Source of the DNA: CAYZUE01 sp964481825
GTDB lineage: Archaea; Hydrothermarchaeota; Hydrothermarchaeia; Hydrothermarchaeales; JALUUU01
Direction: 5' to 3'
Length of the DNA stretch: 21,056 bases
Assembly: GCA_964481825.1 (NCBI GenBank)
Contig: CAYZUE010000017.1
Coordinates: forward strand, 1 to 21,056
Shown: piece after piece, positions 21,056 to 21,056 of the stretch
Numbering within the stretch: position 1 is the stretch's first letter
How the letters are laid out: every line of letters begins with the position of its first letter
The notes under the pieces: generated by a model
Told to the model about the DNA's origin: nothing
The model's database searches: none
The model's input: the letters and a program-made list of their open reading frames with translations, nothing else
Translations under genes and position numbers: made by a program

Positions 21056-21056
21056 T

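Noticed and set aside
1..21056. CRISPR arrays, insertion sequences or integrase sites
   Set aside because: No direct repeats with regular spacers, transposase or integrase genes, or tRNA-end duplications were seen.

Overview
This is an AT-rich archaeal chromosome segment with no mobile elements, rRNA or CRISPR. The proteasome/exosome/RNA polymerase gene cluster, TFE, Orc1/Cdc6, prefoldin, a KEOPS subunit, Trm56, 7S RNA and tRNAs without encoded CCA all mark it as archaeal. The gene order psmA-SBDS-rrp4-rrp41-rrp42-rpl37ae-rpoP-pcc1-pfdB is the euryarchaeal arrangement. O-phosphoseryl-tRNA synthetase (SepRS) and a Tfx-family regulator point to a methanogen or a close relative of one. No methanogenesis gene lies in the window, so the lineage cannot be fixed. 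Some genes have clear Shine-Dalgarno sites, while others have a TATA box about 26 bases before the start codon and look leaderless.

Region 1 (1-8931, all + strand) is a dense information-processing block: the tail of the proteasome alpha subunit, SBDS, the exosome core (Rrp4, Rrp41, Rrp42), ribosomal protein L37Ae, RNA polymerase subunit P, Pcc1, prefoldin beta, a DHH-family phosphoesterase and the wyosine enzyme Taw1. After a 76-base gap come a DUF2334 deacetylase-like protein, an archaeal translin and SepRS. Many genes overlap by a few bases or touch, as expected for co-transcription and coupled translation.

Region 2 (8932-10518) is an RNA cluster. It holds SRP 7S RNA, tRNA-Ser(GCU), a promoter followed by a strong hairpin (candidate small RNA or structured leader), an HhH-GPD-like protein and tRNA-Val(UAC).

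Region 3 (10519-16008) starts with an ACT-domain regulator on the + strand. It converges on a minus-strand operon read as orc1/cdc6, trm56, tfe and an HD-domain gene. Behind cdc6 lie a G9-tract stem-loop (possible origin element), a small zinc-ribbon gene, hisA-hisB, a 257-base spacer with two perfect palindromes, and a Tfx-like regulator whose TATA box sits inside an inverted repeat.

Region 4 (16126-21056) is less familiar. A two-gene operon encodes an unrecognised 110-residue protein and a cysteine-rich protein with a thioredoxin-like C-terminal half. It converges on a large B12-binding-type radical SAM protein with an atypical CX4CX2C motif. Next are a frameshifted small gene, a PD-(D/E)XK nuclease-like gene, and a TorD-family chaperone read antiparallel with a 67-base overlap. 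The last bases carry the C-terminus of another minus-strand gene, possibly the molybdoenzyme that the TorD protein serves.
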